The position numbers were made by a program, and so were the translations under genes. Below are positions 10,893 through 22,381 of a stretch of DNA of 64,000 nucleotides, in pieces; within the stretch, counting starts at the first letter, position 1, and each line of letters begins with the position of its first letter. The stretch comes from Cryptomeria japonica (lineage: Eukaryota > Streptophyta > Pinopsida > Cupressales > Cupressaceae): NCBI RefSeq assembly GCF_030272615.1, contig NC_081405.1, positions 652,878,920 to 652,942,919 on the forward strand. The letters run 5' to 3'. Below the pieces are notes generated by a model that was not told the DNA's origin, made no database searches, and saw only the letters and a list, made by a program, of their open reading frames with translations.

Positions 10893-10904
10893 CGGTATCA
10901 GAGC
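10893..10904 (+). promoter_or_regulatory. Primer-binding site of E3
   Basis: cggtatcagagc, one base different from the initiator methionine tRNA complement tggtatcagagc, after a two-base AT spacer. A second primer-like block, tggcatcagagc at 10874-10885, lies inside the LTR end just upstream. Confidence 0.85.
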
Positions 10905-10954
10905 TTTGGACTCTGGAAGAAAAGTTTAAAGGTACTTGAGGAAGAGATCCAAAG

Positions 10955-11912
10955 ATGTATAAGAGGGATGCACCGAAGCTGAACAAGTCAAGTTTCTCTA
11001 CATGGCAGCAAAGGATGAAGCTACACCTATCAGGAATTGGAGAATATGTTGTATGTTATCTGGAGAATGATTTCATTACACCTAGCACCTATCCATTGAC
11101 AATGGAAGAGACAAAGACAAAGCAATATTCAAGCAATGATTGAAATAACATCTTCATTGACTGAGTCAGAGTTTGATGATCTAGAAGGCTGCAATGATGC
11201 CAAGGCAATGTGGGACAAGCTCATATATGTGTATGCTGGTGATGAACATGTTCATAGAGCAAAAGTGGATAGTCTAAGAGGACAACTTGAATCTATGAGA
11301 ATGAATGAAGGTGAGAACATAACCCAGTACATTACAAGGTTAAAGGAGATTGTCAATCAAATCAAAGGAGTAGGGGGAAGCATTGAAGAGAAGGATGTCA
11401 CAACTAAGTTATTAAGAACCTTTCTACCTACTTATGCAATCCGAGTCTCTGCAATCAATGAATTGAGGTCTGTACCTAATATGCCAATTTCTTTGGATGC
11501 TACTATTGGTAAACTACATACATTTGAGTTAAGTAACTTTGATAATAGTGGGTCTTCGGTAAATAAAGTTGAGTCTGCATTTAGTTCTTTTCATCTTGAT
11601 GAATCTGATGATTACAATGATAGAAAGTATAAGTACTCTGAAGGGAATCACAGTGGACCAAGTGAAAGATTTCGTAAAAACATGGAGGAGGCACACAAAC
11701 TTTATGAAGAAATCAGAAAGCAAGAAGAGTTTGAAGCACTATTAGCCAGAAGGCTACCAAGAGGAAAAGGTAAGTACAAAGGAAAGTTGCCTTTGAAATG
11801 TTTTAGCTGTGATAGAATAGGACATATGGCTTCTAATTGTCCTGACAAAGAATCCAGTGAAAAGAGAGATTACCAAGATGACAGATGAAAAGATAATCAT
11901 TACAGAGGACAC
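10955..11912 (+). pseudogene. E3 Gag, frameshifted
   Basis: Starts MYKRDAPKLNKSSFSTW at 10955, 50 bases after the primer site. A 5-base deletion near 11122, seen by comparison with E4 and E6, shifts the frame; coding resumes at 11136 (MIEITSSLTESEFDDLE) and runs to a TGA at 11886-11888. The Copia-type Gag core spans about 10990-11530, followed by an E/K-rich stretch and a zinc knuckle CFSCDRIGHMASNC (about 11800-11840), which binds the genomic RNA. A second stop at 11913-11915 is TGA where E4 keeps CGA. Non-functional as it stands. Confidence 0.88.
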
Positions 11913-11915
11913 TGA

Positions 11916-12874
11916 GACTTTAGAAGAAGAGATAAAAAGACATGTCTAATAGCTGATGAGGAATCTAATGATGATAAATCAGATGAAACTGATACAAAGG
12001 AAGTTGTTTATGTGGCTATCAAAGATGAATCAAAAGAAGAAAGGTACAAAGAAAAATCTTTAATATCTCACATAAATACTAATGATTCTTGGATCATAGA
12101 TAGTGGATGCTCACATCACATGATAGGTGATAAACACAAGTTTTTTATATTAGAAGATTATGATGGAGGTTATGTAAGATTTGGTAATGATGCACTATGT
12201 CCAGTGAGAGGTAAAGGATCTATAACACTTCTTGACAATGCTAAATGTAATGATGTTTATTGGGTTGAAGGTTTGAAATACAATTTGTTGAGTGTAGCGT
12301 AGCTAAACAATACAGGATACCGAATAGAGTTTCAAGAAGGAATTGTCAAAGTTCATGACAAGCAAGGAAAGTTAGCAGCTACCAGGACACAAACAAAAGG
12401 TAACACATTTCACCTTGACTCAACTCAGAATAAGTGTCTATATGCAAAGATAGACGATACCTGGTTATGGCATAAAAGGTTTTGTCATGTAAATTTTGAT
12501 AATCTGATCAAAATAAGCAAGAAGCATTGAGTAAGAGGTCTATCGAGTCTTGAAAAACTTGAGAATGCTATGTGCCGAGGATGCCAGATGGGTAAGATGA
12601 CAAGATCAAGCTTTACAAGTAAGTATTACACTTTTAAGGGAATTTTAGATGTAGTGCACACTGATCTTTGTGGTCCTATGAAAGTTCAAAGTTATTATGG
12701 TGATAAATATTTTATATTATTTATGGATGACTATTCAAGGATTATGTCAGTAATGTTTTTAAAAGATAAATCAAAAGCTTTTCAAATGATTAAATGGTAC
12801 AAGGAAAGAGTTGAAAATGAAACAAGAAGACAACTGAAATGTCTTAGATTAGATAGAGGAGGAGAGTTTACATC
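11916..12874 (+). pseudogene. E3 protease and integrase N-terminal part, truncated
   Basis: The frame after Gag is acidic and leads to the protease active site WIIDSGCSHHM (about 12090-12125). It continues through the pre-integrase region (KYNLLSVA, then TAG at 12300-12302) and the HHCC zinc domain (WLWHKRFCHVNFDNL about 12470-12505; CRGCQMGK about 12570-12595). Next comes the integrase core with first catalytic Asp in HTDLCGP (about 12660) and second in LRLDRGGEF (about 12850). The sequence stops right after the second Asp, at the ~1 kb deletion, so the catalytic Glu is missing. A further TGA lies near 12528. Integrase would have inserted the cDNA; this copy cannot work. Confidence 0.88.
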
Positions 12875-12893
12875 TGAAATGAGCAAAGAATTT
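12875..12893 (+). other. Templated filler at the E3 deletion junction
   Basis: The 19 bases 12875-12893 (tgaaatgagcaaagaattt) are identical to 13224-13242 in the same element. They sit exactly between the integrase break point and the reverse transcriptase fragment, where E4 and E6 have about 1 kb of coding sequence. The copied block looks like filler from error-prone end joining. Confidence 0.7.
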
Positions 12894-14119
12894 CAAAGTA
12901 TATCAAATGGATGTCAAATCTGCATTTCTAAATGGTATATTAGAAGAAGAAGTTTTTATTGAACAACCTGAAGGATTTGTTGAAGGAGAGAATAAAGATC
13001 AAGTATGTAAACTGAACAAAGATTTATATGGTCTGAAACAAGCACCTAGAGCGTGGTATGAAAGATTGTACTCTTATTTAATCAAGATTGGTTTTATAAG
13101 GACAAGTGAAAACAACAATATGTACATGAAGAATGATGAAGACAATGGAATACTAATCTCAGCCATATTTGTTGATGATATTATCTTTTGTGGAAATGAC
13201 TCTTTCTGCAAGAACTTTGGAAATGAAATGAGCAAAGAATTTGAGATGTCATTAATCGGTGAGAAAGTATTTTATAGGTCTTCAGATACTGCAAATGAAA
13301 GATGAGATTTTCATTACTCAATCCAAGTACATAAAGGAAATCTTGAAGAAATTTGGAATGGAGGATTCAAAACCAGTAAGTACTCCTATGACTACCAACT
13401 GTAAACTATCTAAGAATGATGAATCTGCATCTGTTGATGAGACACTTTACTAATCTATGATTGGAAAGTTGCAATAAATTGTTCGCAACAGGCCAGATAT
13501 AGCACATGTAGTAGGTATAGTTGCAAGATTTTCTGCAGATCCCAACGAAACACATATGATAGCAATCAAGAGATTTTTCAGATACTTGAAAGGCAATGAG
13601 GATTATGGCTTAGTATATCAGAAAGGAAATGACTTTGATTTAAAAGTTTATACTAATGCTGATTGGGCAGGCAACATAGATGACAGGAAAAACACAAGTG
13701 GTGGAGCTTTCTTTTTAGGAGAAAGACTAGTGAGTTGGCTTAGCAAGAAACAAGGATGTATTTCACAGTCAACAACAGAAGCTGAATATGTTGCTGCAGC
13801 ATTGAATTGTACCAATATAGCATGGATCAAACAACTATTAGAAGGCATAAATGAGAAAGTTACTGAGCCAGTAACTATATTCTCTGATAATACTAGTGCC
13901 ATTAACATTTCAAAGAATCTTGTTATGCACTCTAAGACAAAGCACATCTCTATCAAATATCATTATCTTAGAGAAGAAGCTCAAGAGAAGAAATTGGTGT
14001 TGGAGTATGTTAGCTCAAAGGAACAAATAGTAGATATTTTCACCAAGCCACTGCTAAGGGACACTTTTGAGTATCTCAGAAGTAAGTTAGGGGTCCTACC
14101 CCTATCTTCTACTCACTGA
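12894..14119 (+). pseudogene. E3 reverse transcriptase (C-terminal) and RNase H, broken
   Basis: The N-terminal half of the polymerase is deleted. Visible are [11 protein letters not shown] (first catalytic Asp motif, about 12905), [15 protein letters not shown] (about 13030) and the FVDD box ([10 protein letters not shown], about 13170). A 2-base deletion near 13265 shifts the frame; coding resumes at 13259 in another frame ([17 protein letters not shown]) with stops near 13451 and 13474. RNase H runs from about 13640: YTNADWAGN, EAEYVAAALN and SDNTSAINISKN supply the acidic residues, and it ends LPLSSTH at 14119. The RNase H part alone is open for 187 codons. Confidence 0.88.
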
Positions 14120-14348
14120 CCGAGTTCGGTGAAAGCATCAATTCGATGACTCTAAAGAATACCTTTTAGGAGTTGATGCTGATTTACACACTTTAGGATG
14201 TTTTCTAAAGGTGTGTAGGAAACAAAAAAATAGGGAACAAGAATTGAAGAGAAAATGCTCTAACCGAGACTGAGTTGATACCGAACAACAAAGGAATTAC
14301 TTCACATGGGAAGAAATTATGTTTTATTTTTATTTTGGCATTGTTGTC

Positions 14349-14488
14349 AAAGGGGGAGAAGACTAATGTATGGACTAATGATAGGGGGAGAGCATTTCAG
14401 CAATTTGAGCAGTCACAATCACAACAATGTGAATTCAAATCTTTTAGGTCAAATCAATTGGTTTTTCCATCAATGCCAAAGGGGGAGA
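14349..14488 (+). promoter_or_regulatory. Polypurine tract of E3 with two upstream copies
   Basis: aaagggggaga (14478-14488) sits one base before the 3' LTR and is the expected plus-strand primer. Very similar tracts occur at 14349-14360 (aaagggggagaa) and about 14381-14391 (atagggggaga). Confidence 0.7.
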
Positions 14489-14489
14489 T

Positions 14490-15992
14490 TGTTGGAATTA
14501 TAACAGACAATAAGAGATTGCTGGCATTTCAATTAGGATATTGAGAAGGTTGCTGATAATTATGGATATAACTGATTAAGGATGTTTATTGTCTTCACAA
14601 TATTATTTTGTCATTGATGTCAAGAAATTGATTTTCTACTTTAGTATGATGTTGCCATATCTTAAGAAGTATGTTTTGAAGAGAATTAAGATGTCGGTAA
14701 AAGTCACCAAAAGAATGTGATGAATAAGGGGAGGAATAAGTTATTCAATGGGCAACTATTAACGAGTTAGACAATGATGATATCATATTGTTTAGATTGT
14801 TTTGATATCCTACATATGCTATTGTTTGTAAGGTTAATACTATACTATGTTACCAAGCAAGGAACCTAGTCGGTAAACCCTAAGGAACCTAGTCGGTAAA
14901 CCCTAAGCTTATTGCTATCAATTAATGAAGGTAGAATGTCAACTTAGTGAAGTTTAGTATTTACCGAGTTGCAACCAAGTAATAACATAACGCATTGGAT
15001 GAATACATGCATTATTTAATGATGGAACCTGATGAGCTGGTTATGATTAAATGATTGATACAACATGTATGGAGTTTGTTAAGGATCTATGACAATGGAA
15101 GATCGACAGGAAGATCTACAACTCAGATTGAACCGCAATACCCTAGCACAAGTTCCAAGAAATGTATGCAAGTTCCAAGGCGAGGTAAAACATTTTCAGA
15201 TCGAAGGATACATTGAACCTGGTCAAGATTGAAGATCTGATGGCTATGATTGATCATGAGAAATGTGATCAAAGAGATTAAGTGGTTAGCAAATTGTTTA
15301 TAAATAAGGAACTGCTGATAAACAATGAATGTGGACAAGTGTAAGCACAGGGATTCTACATAGTGATTACCGAGCACAGAAGCTTGAAGACCTGTTTGAA
15401 TAACAGAGTAAGGAGCCTAGCAGAGTGACAAGATAAGTCCTATGACTAGATTGTATTGAGAAAATAAGAATCTACTTTAGCATTTTTGATGCAAAGTTGC
15501 AGACATACTCATTACTATTATTTATTTGTAAGTGACAGAAAATCTCTTAACCGAGTGGACTTAACAGTCTTATTTGTAAATCCTCTAGCAAGGTGACATT
15601 CTGATTGAGTGTTTGAAACCCTTTAACAAGGTCACCTCTAACAAGGTGAATATCCTAACAGATCTGAGGGAAATCCCTTAACCGGGTCACATCTAGCAAT
15701 GTGTTTGTAATCTTTAACATGATTTGCTTTTAACCGAGCATACTCTAGAAGAGTATATTTCTTAGTGGGTCCGAAATCCCACAGTGGTTTTTCCCTATTT
15801 GGGTTTCCATGTTAAATCTGGTGTTATGAGTGTTGTTATGATTATGTGTTCTTAAGTTTGCATGTTTTACAGTTTTGGTTACATATATCTGTTAAAGCTA
15901 CTGAGGTTGAATCTGTTGAATATATTGAAGATTAAGCTTGTATGATTCACTCCTACCTCTTATCTTATTAACAATTGGTATCAAAGCTAACA
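14490..15992 (+). repeat. 3' LTR of E3
   Basis: Starts TGTTGGAATTATAAC and ends CTAACA, followed by target copy catga. It carries the same primer-like block at its end (tggtatcaaagc, 15975-15986) as the 5' LTR, so the altered terminus was already present when this copy was inserted. Confidence 0.9.
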
Positions 15993-15997
15993 CATGA

Positions 15998-16205
15998 GCC
16001 ATCTATAATATGAGGTTAACAATATCCCCAAGTGGTTTCTCATGATAATCAATGGGTGTGAAGATACTTACCCTCAAAGTGGGCTACTTAGAAAGATTTT
16101 GTAGGGGGGTTTCTAATTGTTACAAGCAATTTTTTAACATGGGCCCTCAAAATTATGCCAAATTTTGGAGGGCCTAATAGTGGCTTTTACTTGGGGATGC
16201 ATGCC
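15998..16205. other. Host sequence between E3 and E4
   Basis: About 208 bases, continuous with 9388 on one side and 24062 on the other once the insertions are removed. No gene, promoter or repeat is visible. Confidence 0.5.
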
Positions 16206-17692
16206 TGATAGTTCTGATACTTAATGTTAAGTACAGATGCCAAGCTAATAGGATGAGGGGGGGGGGGGTGAATCATACAAACTTAATCTTCCATAAAAAC
16301 ATCAGATTCAACCTCGGTAACATATACTTCAATAATATAGCCAAAACTGGTAAACATGCAAACTCAAAATCATATAAACATCATAAACATCATAACACCA
16401 GATTTAACATGGAAACCCAAATAGGGAAAAACCACTGTGGGATTTCAGGCCCACTAAGAAATATACTCTTCTAGAGTATGCTCATTAAAAGAAAATCCTG
16501 TTAAAGATTACAAACACATTGCTAGATGTGACCCAGTTACGGGATTTCCCTCAGATCTGTTAGGATCTTCACCTTGTTAGAAGTGACCTTGTTAAAGGAT
16601 TTCAAACACTCAATCAGAATGTCACCTTGCTAGAGGGTTTACAAATAAGATTGTTAAGTCCACTCGGTTAAGAGATTTTCTGTCACTTCACAAAATAATA
16701 GTAATAAAAATCTATCTGCAACTTCACATCTAAAATGCTAAAGCAGATTCTTATTTGCTCAATACAATATAGACATAGAATTAATCTTGTCCATCTGCTG
16801 GGCTCTATACTCTGTTATACAAATAGTTCTTCAAGCTTCTGTGCTCGGTAATTACTATGTAGTATCCCTGTGCATACATTGTTTATCAACAATTCCCTAT
16901 TTATAAACAATTGCCTACCGCTTAATCTCCTTGATCACATTTCCCATGATCAATCATAGCCATCAGATCTTCAAACTTTGTCCAGGTTCAATGTATCCTT
17001 CAATCTAAAAATGTTTTACCCCGCCTTGGAACTTTCATACATTTCTTGTAACTTGTGCTAGGGTATTGTAGTTCAATCTAAACTGTAGATCTTCATGCCA
17101 ATTTTCCTTTGCCATAGATTCTTTAATAAACTTCATTCATGGCATACCAATCATTTAATCATAGCCAGCTCATCAGCTTCCTTCATTAAATAATGCTTTT
17201 AATCATTTAATGCATTCTATTATTACTCGGTTGCAACTTGGTAAATACTAAACTTCACTCAGTAGACATTCTATCTTCATTAACCGATAGCGATAACCTT
17301 AGGGTTTACCGACTAGGTTCTTTGCTTGGTAACATAGTATAGTATTAACCTTACAATAAATAACATATGTATGATATCAAAACAATCTAAATATCATGAT
17401 CTCATCATTTTATAACTTGGTAATAGTTTCCCATTGAATAACTTATTCATCCCCTTATTCATCATATTCTTTCTTTGTCTTTTACCAACATCTTTATACT
17501 CATCAAATCATATTTCTTAAGATATCACAACATCATACTGAATTAGAAAATCAATTTCTTGACATCAATGACAAAATAATAATATTAAGACAGTAAACAT
17601 CCTTAATCAGTTATATCCATAATCATCAACAACCTTCTCAATATCCTTATTGAAATGCCAACAATCTCCCATTGTCTGTTATAATGCCAACA
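16206..17692 (-). repeat. 3' LTR of E4
   Basis: 1487 bp between target copy atgcc and the polypurine tract. In plus-strand view it starts TGATAG, carries a run of G about 50 bases in (from 16257) and ends GCCAACA. Several copies of a gttaaaggattt-like word lie at about 16490-16680. Confidence 0.9.
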
Positions 17693-17708
17693 ATCTTCCC
17701 CTTTGGCA
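17693..17708 (-). promoter_or_regulatory. Polypurine tract of E4
   Basis: The minus strand reads aaaggggaaga just before the 3' LTR. More C/T-rich plus-strand blocks (17780-17885) follow further upstream in the element, similar to the repeated tracts of E3. Confidence 0.65.
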
Positions 17709-18137
17709 TTGATGGCAAAACCAATTAATTTAACCTAAATGATTCAAATTGATGTGATATTTTGAAATGCTGAAATGCTCTCCCCCTGTCATCAGTCTTC
17801 TCCCCCATACATTATACTTCTCCTCTTTTCTCAGTCTTTCTTTTCTTCAGTCTTCTCCAGTCTCTTCCAATCTTCTCCCCCTTTGGCAACAATGCAAAAA
17901 AGTAAAGAACTAAAACATAATTTCTTCCTGTATGAAGTGATTTCTTGTTGTGATGTATCAACTTAGTCTCGGTCAGAGCATCTTGTCTTCAATTCCTGTT
18001 TCCTATATTGTTTCCTGTATTATTTCCTTTATTGTTTCCTGCACACCTTTAGAAAACATCCTAAAGTGTGTAAATCAACATCAACTCCTAAAAGATATTC
18101 TGTAGAGTCATCGAATTGATGCTTTCACTAAACTTGG

Positions 18138-19961
18138 TCAGTGAATGGAAGATAGGGGTAGAACTCCTAACTTACTTTGGAGATACTCAAAAGTGTCCCT
18201 CAGCAGTGGCTTGGTGAAGATATCTGCTATTTGTTCCTTTGTGCTAACATACTCCAATACCACTTTCTTCTCTTGAGCTTCTTCTCTAAGATAATGATAT
18301 TTGATAGAGATGTGCTTTGTCTTAGAGTGCATAACATGATTCTTTGAAATGTTAATGGCACTAGTATTGTCACAGAATATAGTTACTGGCTCAGTAACTT
18401 TCTCATTTATACCTTCCAACAGTTGTTTGATCCATGCTATGTTGGTACAATTCAATGCTGTAGCAATGTATTCAGCTTCTGTTGTTGACTGTGAAACACA
18501 TCCTTGTTTCTTGCTAAGCCAACTCACTAGTCTTTCTCCTAAAAAGAAAGCTCCTCCACTTGTATTTTTCTTGTCATCAATGTTGCCTGCCCAATCAACA
18601 TCAGTATAAACTTTTAAATCAAAATCATTTCTTTTCTGATATACTAAGCCATAATCCTCAGTGCCTTTCAAGTATCTGAAAATTCTCTTGATTGCTGTCA
18701 TGTGTTTTTCCTTAGGATCTACAGAGAATCTTGCAACTATACCTACTACATGTGCTATATCTGGCCTATTGTGAACAACATATTGTAGCTTTCCAATCAT
18801 GGATCGGTAAAGTGTCTCATCAACAGATGCAAATTCATCATTCTTTGATAGTTTATAGTTGGTAGTCATAGGAGTACTTACTGGTTTTGAATCCTCCATT
18901 CCAAATTTCTTCAAGATTTCCTTTATGTACTTGGATTGAGTAATGAAAATCTCATTTTTCATTTGCAGTATCTATAAACCTATAAAATACTTTATCTCAC
19001 CGATTAATGACATCTCAAATTCTTTGCTCATTTCATTTCCAAAGTTCTTGCATAAAGAGTCATTTCCACAAAATACAATATCATCAACAAATATGGCTGA
19101 GATCAGTATTCCATTTTCATCATTCTTCATGTAAATATTGTTGTTTTCACTTGTTCTTATAAAACTAATCTTGATTAAATAAGAGTGCAATCTTTCATAC
19201 CATGCTCTAGGTGCTTGTTTCAAACCATATAATGCTTTGTTCAATTTACATACCTGATTTTTACTCATCTTCAACAAATCCTTCAGGTTGTTCAATAAAA
19301 ACTTCTTCTTCTAATATACCATTCAGAAATGCAGATTTGACATCCATTTGATATACCTTGAAATTCTTGTAAGCAGCATATGCCAACAATGTTCTTACTC
19401 CTAGTCTAGCTACAGGTGCAAAAGTCTCACCATAATCAATTCCTTCTTCTTGGGCATAACCTTTGCAAACTAGTCTTGCTTTATTTCGAATGACCTCTCC
19501 TTTTTCATTCAACTTGTTTATGAAAATCCACTTTGTACCGATTACATTTTTGTCCTTTGATCTTGGACCAGTGTCCATGTGTCATTCTTCTTGATTTGAT
19601 TAATCTCTTCTGTCATAGCATTTATCCAATCTTCACTGTTAAATGTCTCTTTCACTATTCTCGGCTCAAATTCAGATATTAGAGATGTGTTCTGTCTCAA
19701 TTTGTTCCTTGTCATAACTGAATCATCCTTATCTCCTATTATCTGACTTGACACATGATGTCTTCTGACATATTTGGCTAATACAGGCTGGGTAGGCTCT
19801 GTTTGATCTTCTTCATCACTTGATAACTGGATATTCTCTTCATTTTCTTCTCCAGTTTTCTTGGTAGGATTTGTCAGTTGAACATAGACAAATTCATCAT
19901 AATTTTCTGGTTCCTTGGAATTTCCTTCATCATTTCTTTTTGCAAATTCATCAATTTTCAC
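18138..19961 (-). pseudogene. E4 reverse transcriptase and RNase H, broken
   Basis: Segments at 19542-19961, 19261-19578, 18972-19295 and 18138-18962 together cover the polymerase and RNase H. In order: the integrase-RT hinge with [26 protein letters not shown] and [25 protein letters not shown] at about 19420-19510, where a 1-base loss near 19565 shifts frame; DVKSAFLNG (about 19330); a second shift near 19265; the FVDD box in FVDDIVFCGN (about 19080); and a CAG to TAG stop near 18971. RNase H (DVDWAGN, EAEYIATALN, CDNTSAINISKN) is open to 18138. Four lesions in 1.8 kb make it non-functional. Confidence 0.88.
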
Positions 19962-21389
19962 ATTTGCACTTTCTACTATTTTGTTAGATGATTTGATCAG
20001 ACATTTAAATGCTTTACTTCTAGAAGAATAACCAAGAAATGTTCCTTCTTCACTTTTCTAATCAAACTTGCCATTTCTATCATCCTTATGTACATAGCAT
20101 CTACTTCGAAAGATTTTAAAATAACTTACATTAGGTTTCTTGTCATACTAGATTTCATATGGTGTCTTCAAAGTTCCTTTCTTCAGTTGTACTCGGTTCA
20201 GAGTGTAAACTGCTATGCTTATTGCTTCTCTCCAAAATGTTTGTGGCACTTTCTTTTCAATCATCAGGGTTCTGGCACAATCCACAATAGATCTGTTTCT
20301 TCTCTCAGCAATTCCATTTTGTTGTGGAGTTCTCAGTGCAGAGACTAGTCTTTTAATACCATGATCATTGCAGAATAAGTTGAACTCATCATATGTGAAC
20401 TCTCCTCCTCTATCTAATCTAAGACATTTCAGTTGTCTTCCTGTTTCATTTTCAACTCTTGCCTTGTATCATTTAAACATTTGAAAAGCTTCTGATTTTT
20501 CTTTTAAGAACATTACCGACATCATGCTTGAGTAATCATCCACAAATAATATGAAATATTTATCACCATATTGACTTTGAACTTTCATAGGACCACAAAG
20601 ATCAGTGTACACTACATCTAAAATTCCCTTAGAAGTGTAAGACTTACTTGTAAAGCTTGATCTTGTCATTTTACCCATCTGGCATCCTCGACACATAGCT
20701 TTCTTAGGATTTTCCAAACTCGGTAGACCTCTTACTTGGTGCTTCTTTCTTATTTTGATCAAATTATCAAAATTTACATGACAAAACCTTTTATGCCATA
20801 ACCAGGTATCATCTATCTTTGCATACAAACATTTATTCCATGTTGAGTCAAGGTGAAATGTGTTACCTTTTGTTTGTGTCTCAGTAGCAGCTAACTTTCC
20901 ATTCTTGTCATGAACTTTGACAATCTCTTTCTGAAATTCTATTCAGTATCCTGTATTGTTTAGCTGTGCTATACTCAACAAATTGTATTTCAAACCTTCA
21001 AGCCAATAAACATCATTGCATCTTGCATTGTCAAGAAGTGTTATAGATCCTTTACCTTTTGCTGGGCATGGTACATCATTACCAAATCTTACATAGCCTC
21101 CATCATAATCTTCTAACATAACAAACTTGTGTTTATCACCAGTCATGTGATGTAAGCATCCATTATCTATGATCCAAGAATCATTAGTATTTATGTGAGA
21201 TATTAGCGATTTTTGTTCATACCTTTCTTCATCTGATCCATCTTTTATAGCCACATAAACTACTTCCTCTGTATCAGTTTCATCTGATTTATCATCATTG
21301 GATTCCTCATCAGCTATTAAGCATGACTTTCTATCTCTTCTTCTAAAGTCTCGGTGTCCTCTGTAATGATTGTCTTTCTGTCTATGATC
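19962..21389 (-). pseudogene. E4 protease and integrase, broken
   Basis: Protease site WIIDNGCLHHM (about 21145-21180) has N for the S of the DSG signature, which should inactivate it. Then come the pre-integrase region, HHCC zinc domain (WLWHKRFCHVNFDNL; CRGCQMGK) and integrase core: first Asp in YTDLCGP (about 20600), second in LRLDRGGEF (about 20415), Glu in NGIAERRNRS (about 20305). All three catalytic residues are present. Stops occur near 20942, 20468 and in the C-terminal region near 20150 and 20060. Confidence 0.85.
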
Positions 21390-22316
21390 TCGGTAATCTC
21401 TCTTTTCAGTAGAATCTTTGTCAGGACAATTAGAAGCCATATGTCCTATCTTATCACAATTGAAACATTTCAAAGGCAGTTTTCCTTTATACTTACCTTT
21501 TCCTCTCGGTAACCTTCTAGCTAATAGTGCTTCAAACTATTCTTGCTTTCTAATTTTCTCATACAGTTTGTGTACTTCCTCCATGTTCTTATGAAATCTT
21601 TCACTTTCTCCTCTGTGATCTCCTTCAAAGTACTTATACTTTCTTTCATTGTAATTATTAGATTCATCAAGATGAAAAGAACTAAATGCAGATTCAACTT
21701 TATTTACCGATGACCCACTGCTATCAAAATTACTTAACTCAAATGCATATAGCTTACCAATATTAGCATCTAAAGAAACTGGCATATTGGGTACAGACCT
21801 TAATTCATTGATTGTAGAGACTCTAATTGCATAAGCTAGTAGAAGGGTTCTAAACAACTTACTTGTTATATCCTTTTCTTCAATGGTTCCACCTGCTCCT
21901 TTGATTTGATTGACAATCTCCTTTAGTCTTGTACTGTACTGGGTTATGTTCTCACCTTCATTCATCCTCATAGATTCAAGTTGCCCTCTTAGACTGTCCA
22001 CTTTTGCTCTTTGCATATGTTCATCTCCTCCATACACTGATATGAGCTTGTCCCACATTGCCTTCACATCATTGCAGGCTTCTAGATCATTAAACTCTGA
22101 ATCGTTCAATGCAGATGTTATTTCAATCATTGCTTGGATATGTTCTTTCTTTGCATTTATCTCTTCCATTGTCAATGGATAGGTGCTCGGTGTGATGAAA
22201 TCATTCTCCAGATAATATATAGCATATTCTCCAACTCCTGATAGGTGCAGCTTCATCCTTTTCTGCCATGTAGAGAAACTTAACTTGTTCAGCTTCAGTG
22301 CATCCCTCTTATACAT
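21390..22316 (-). pseudogene. E4 Gag with one stop
   Basis: Starts MYKRDALKLNKLSFSTW at 22316, 52 bases after the primer site. 259 codons run open to a TAG at about 21537-21539 in the KQEEFEAL region (GAG to TAG compared with E3 and E6). The frame continues through the zinc knuckle CFNCDKIGHMASNC (about 21430-21470). This is the least damaged Gag of the family here: the N-terminal region is unshifted, unlike E3, and lacks the internal TGA of E6. Confidence 0.88.
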
Positions 22317-22367
22317 CTTTGGATCTCTTCCTCAAGTACCTTTAAACTTTTCCTTCTAGATTCCAAA

Positions 22368-22379
22368 GCTCTGATACCA
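22368..22379 (-). promoter_or_regulatory. Primer-binding site of E4
   Basis: Minus strand tggtatcagagc, a perfect match to the initiator methionine tRNA complement, separated from the LTR by AT. Confidence 0.9.
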
Positions 22380-22381
22380 AT

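Larger units (their letters stand above)
9389..15992 (+). mobile_element. E3: full-length Copia element, broken
   Basis: LTRs at 9389-10890 and 14490-15992 (about 1.5 kb each) are flanked by the duplication catga (9384-9388 and 15993-15997). Gag, protease, integrase, reverse transcriptase and RNase H occur in the Copia order on the plus strand. The reading frame is broken by frameshifts and stops, and about 1 kb is deleted between integrase and reverse transcriptase. The first 250 bases of the two LTRs differ by roughly 5 percent by eye, so the insertion is older than E2. E4 and E6 are close relatives. Confidence 0.93.

Noticed and set aside
18349-18609. Plus-strand frame of 86 codons opposite E4 RNase H (similar ones at 13648 and 49936)
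   Set aside because: They mirror the conserved coding strand of pol and recur in every copy for that reason.
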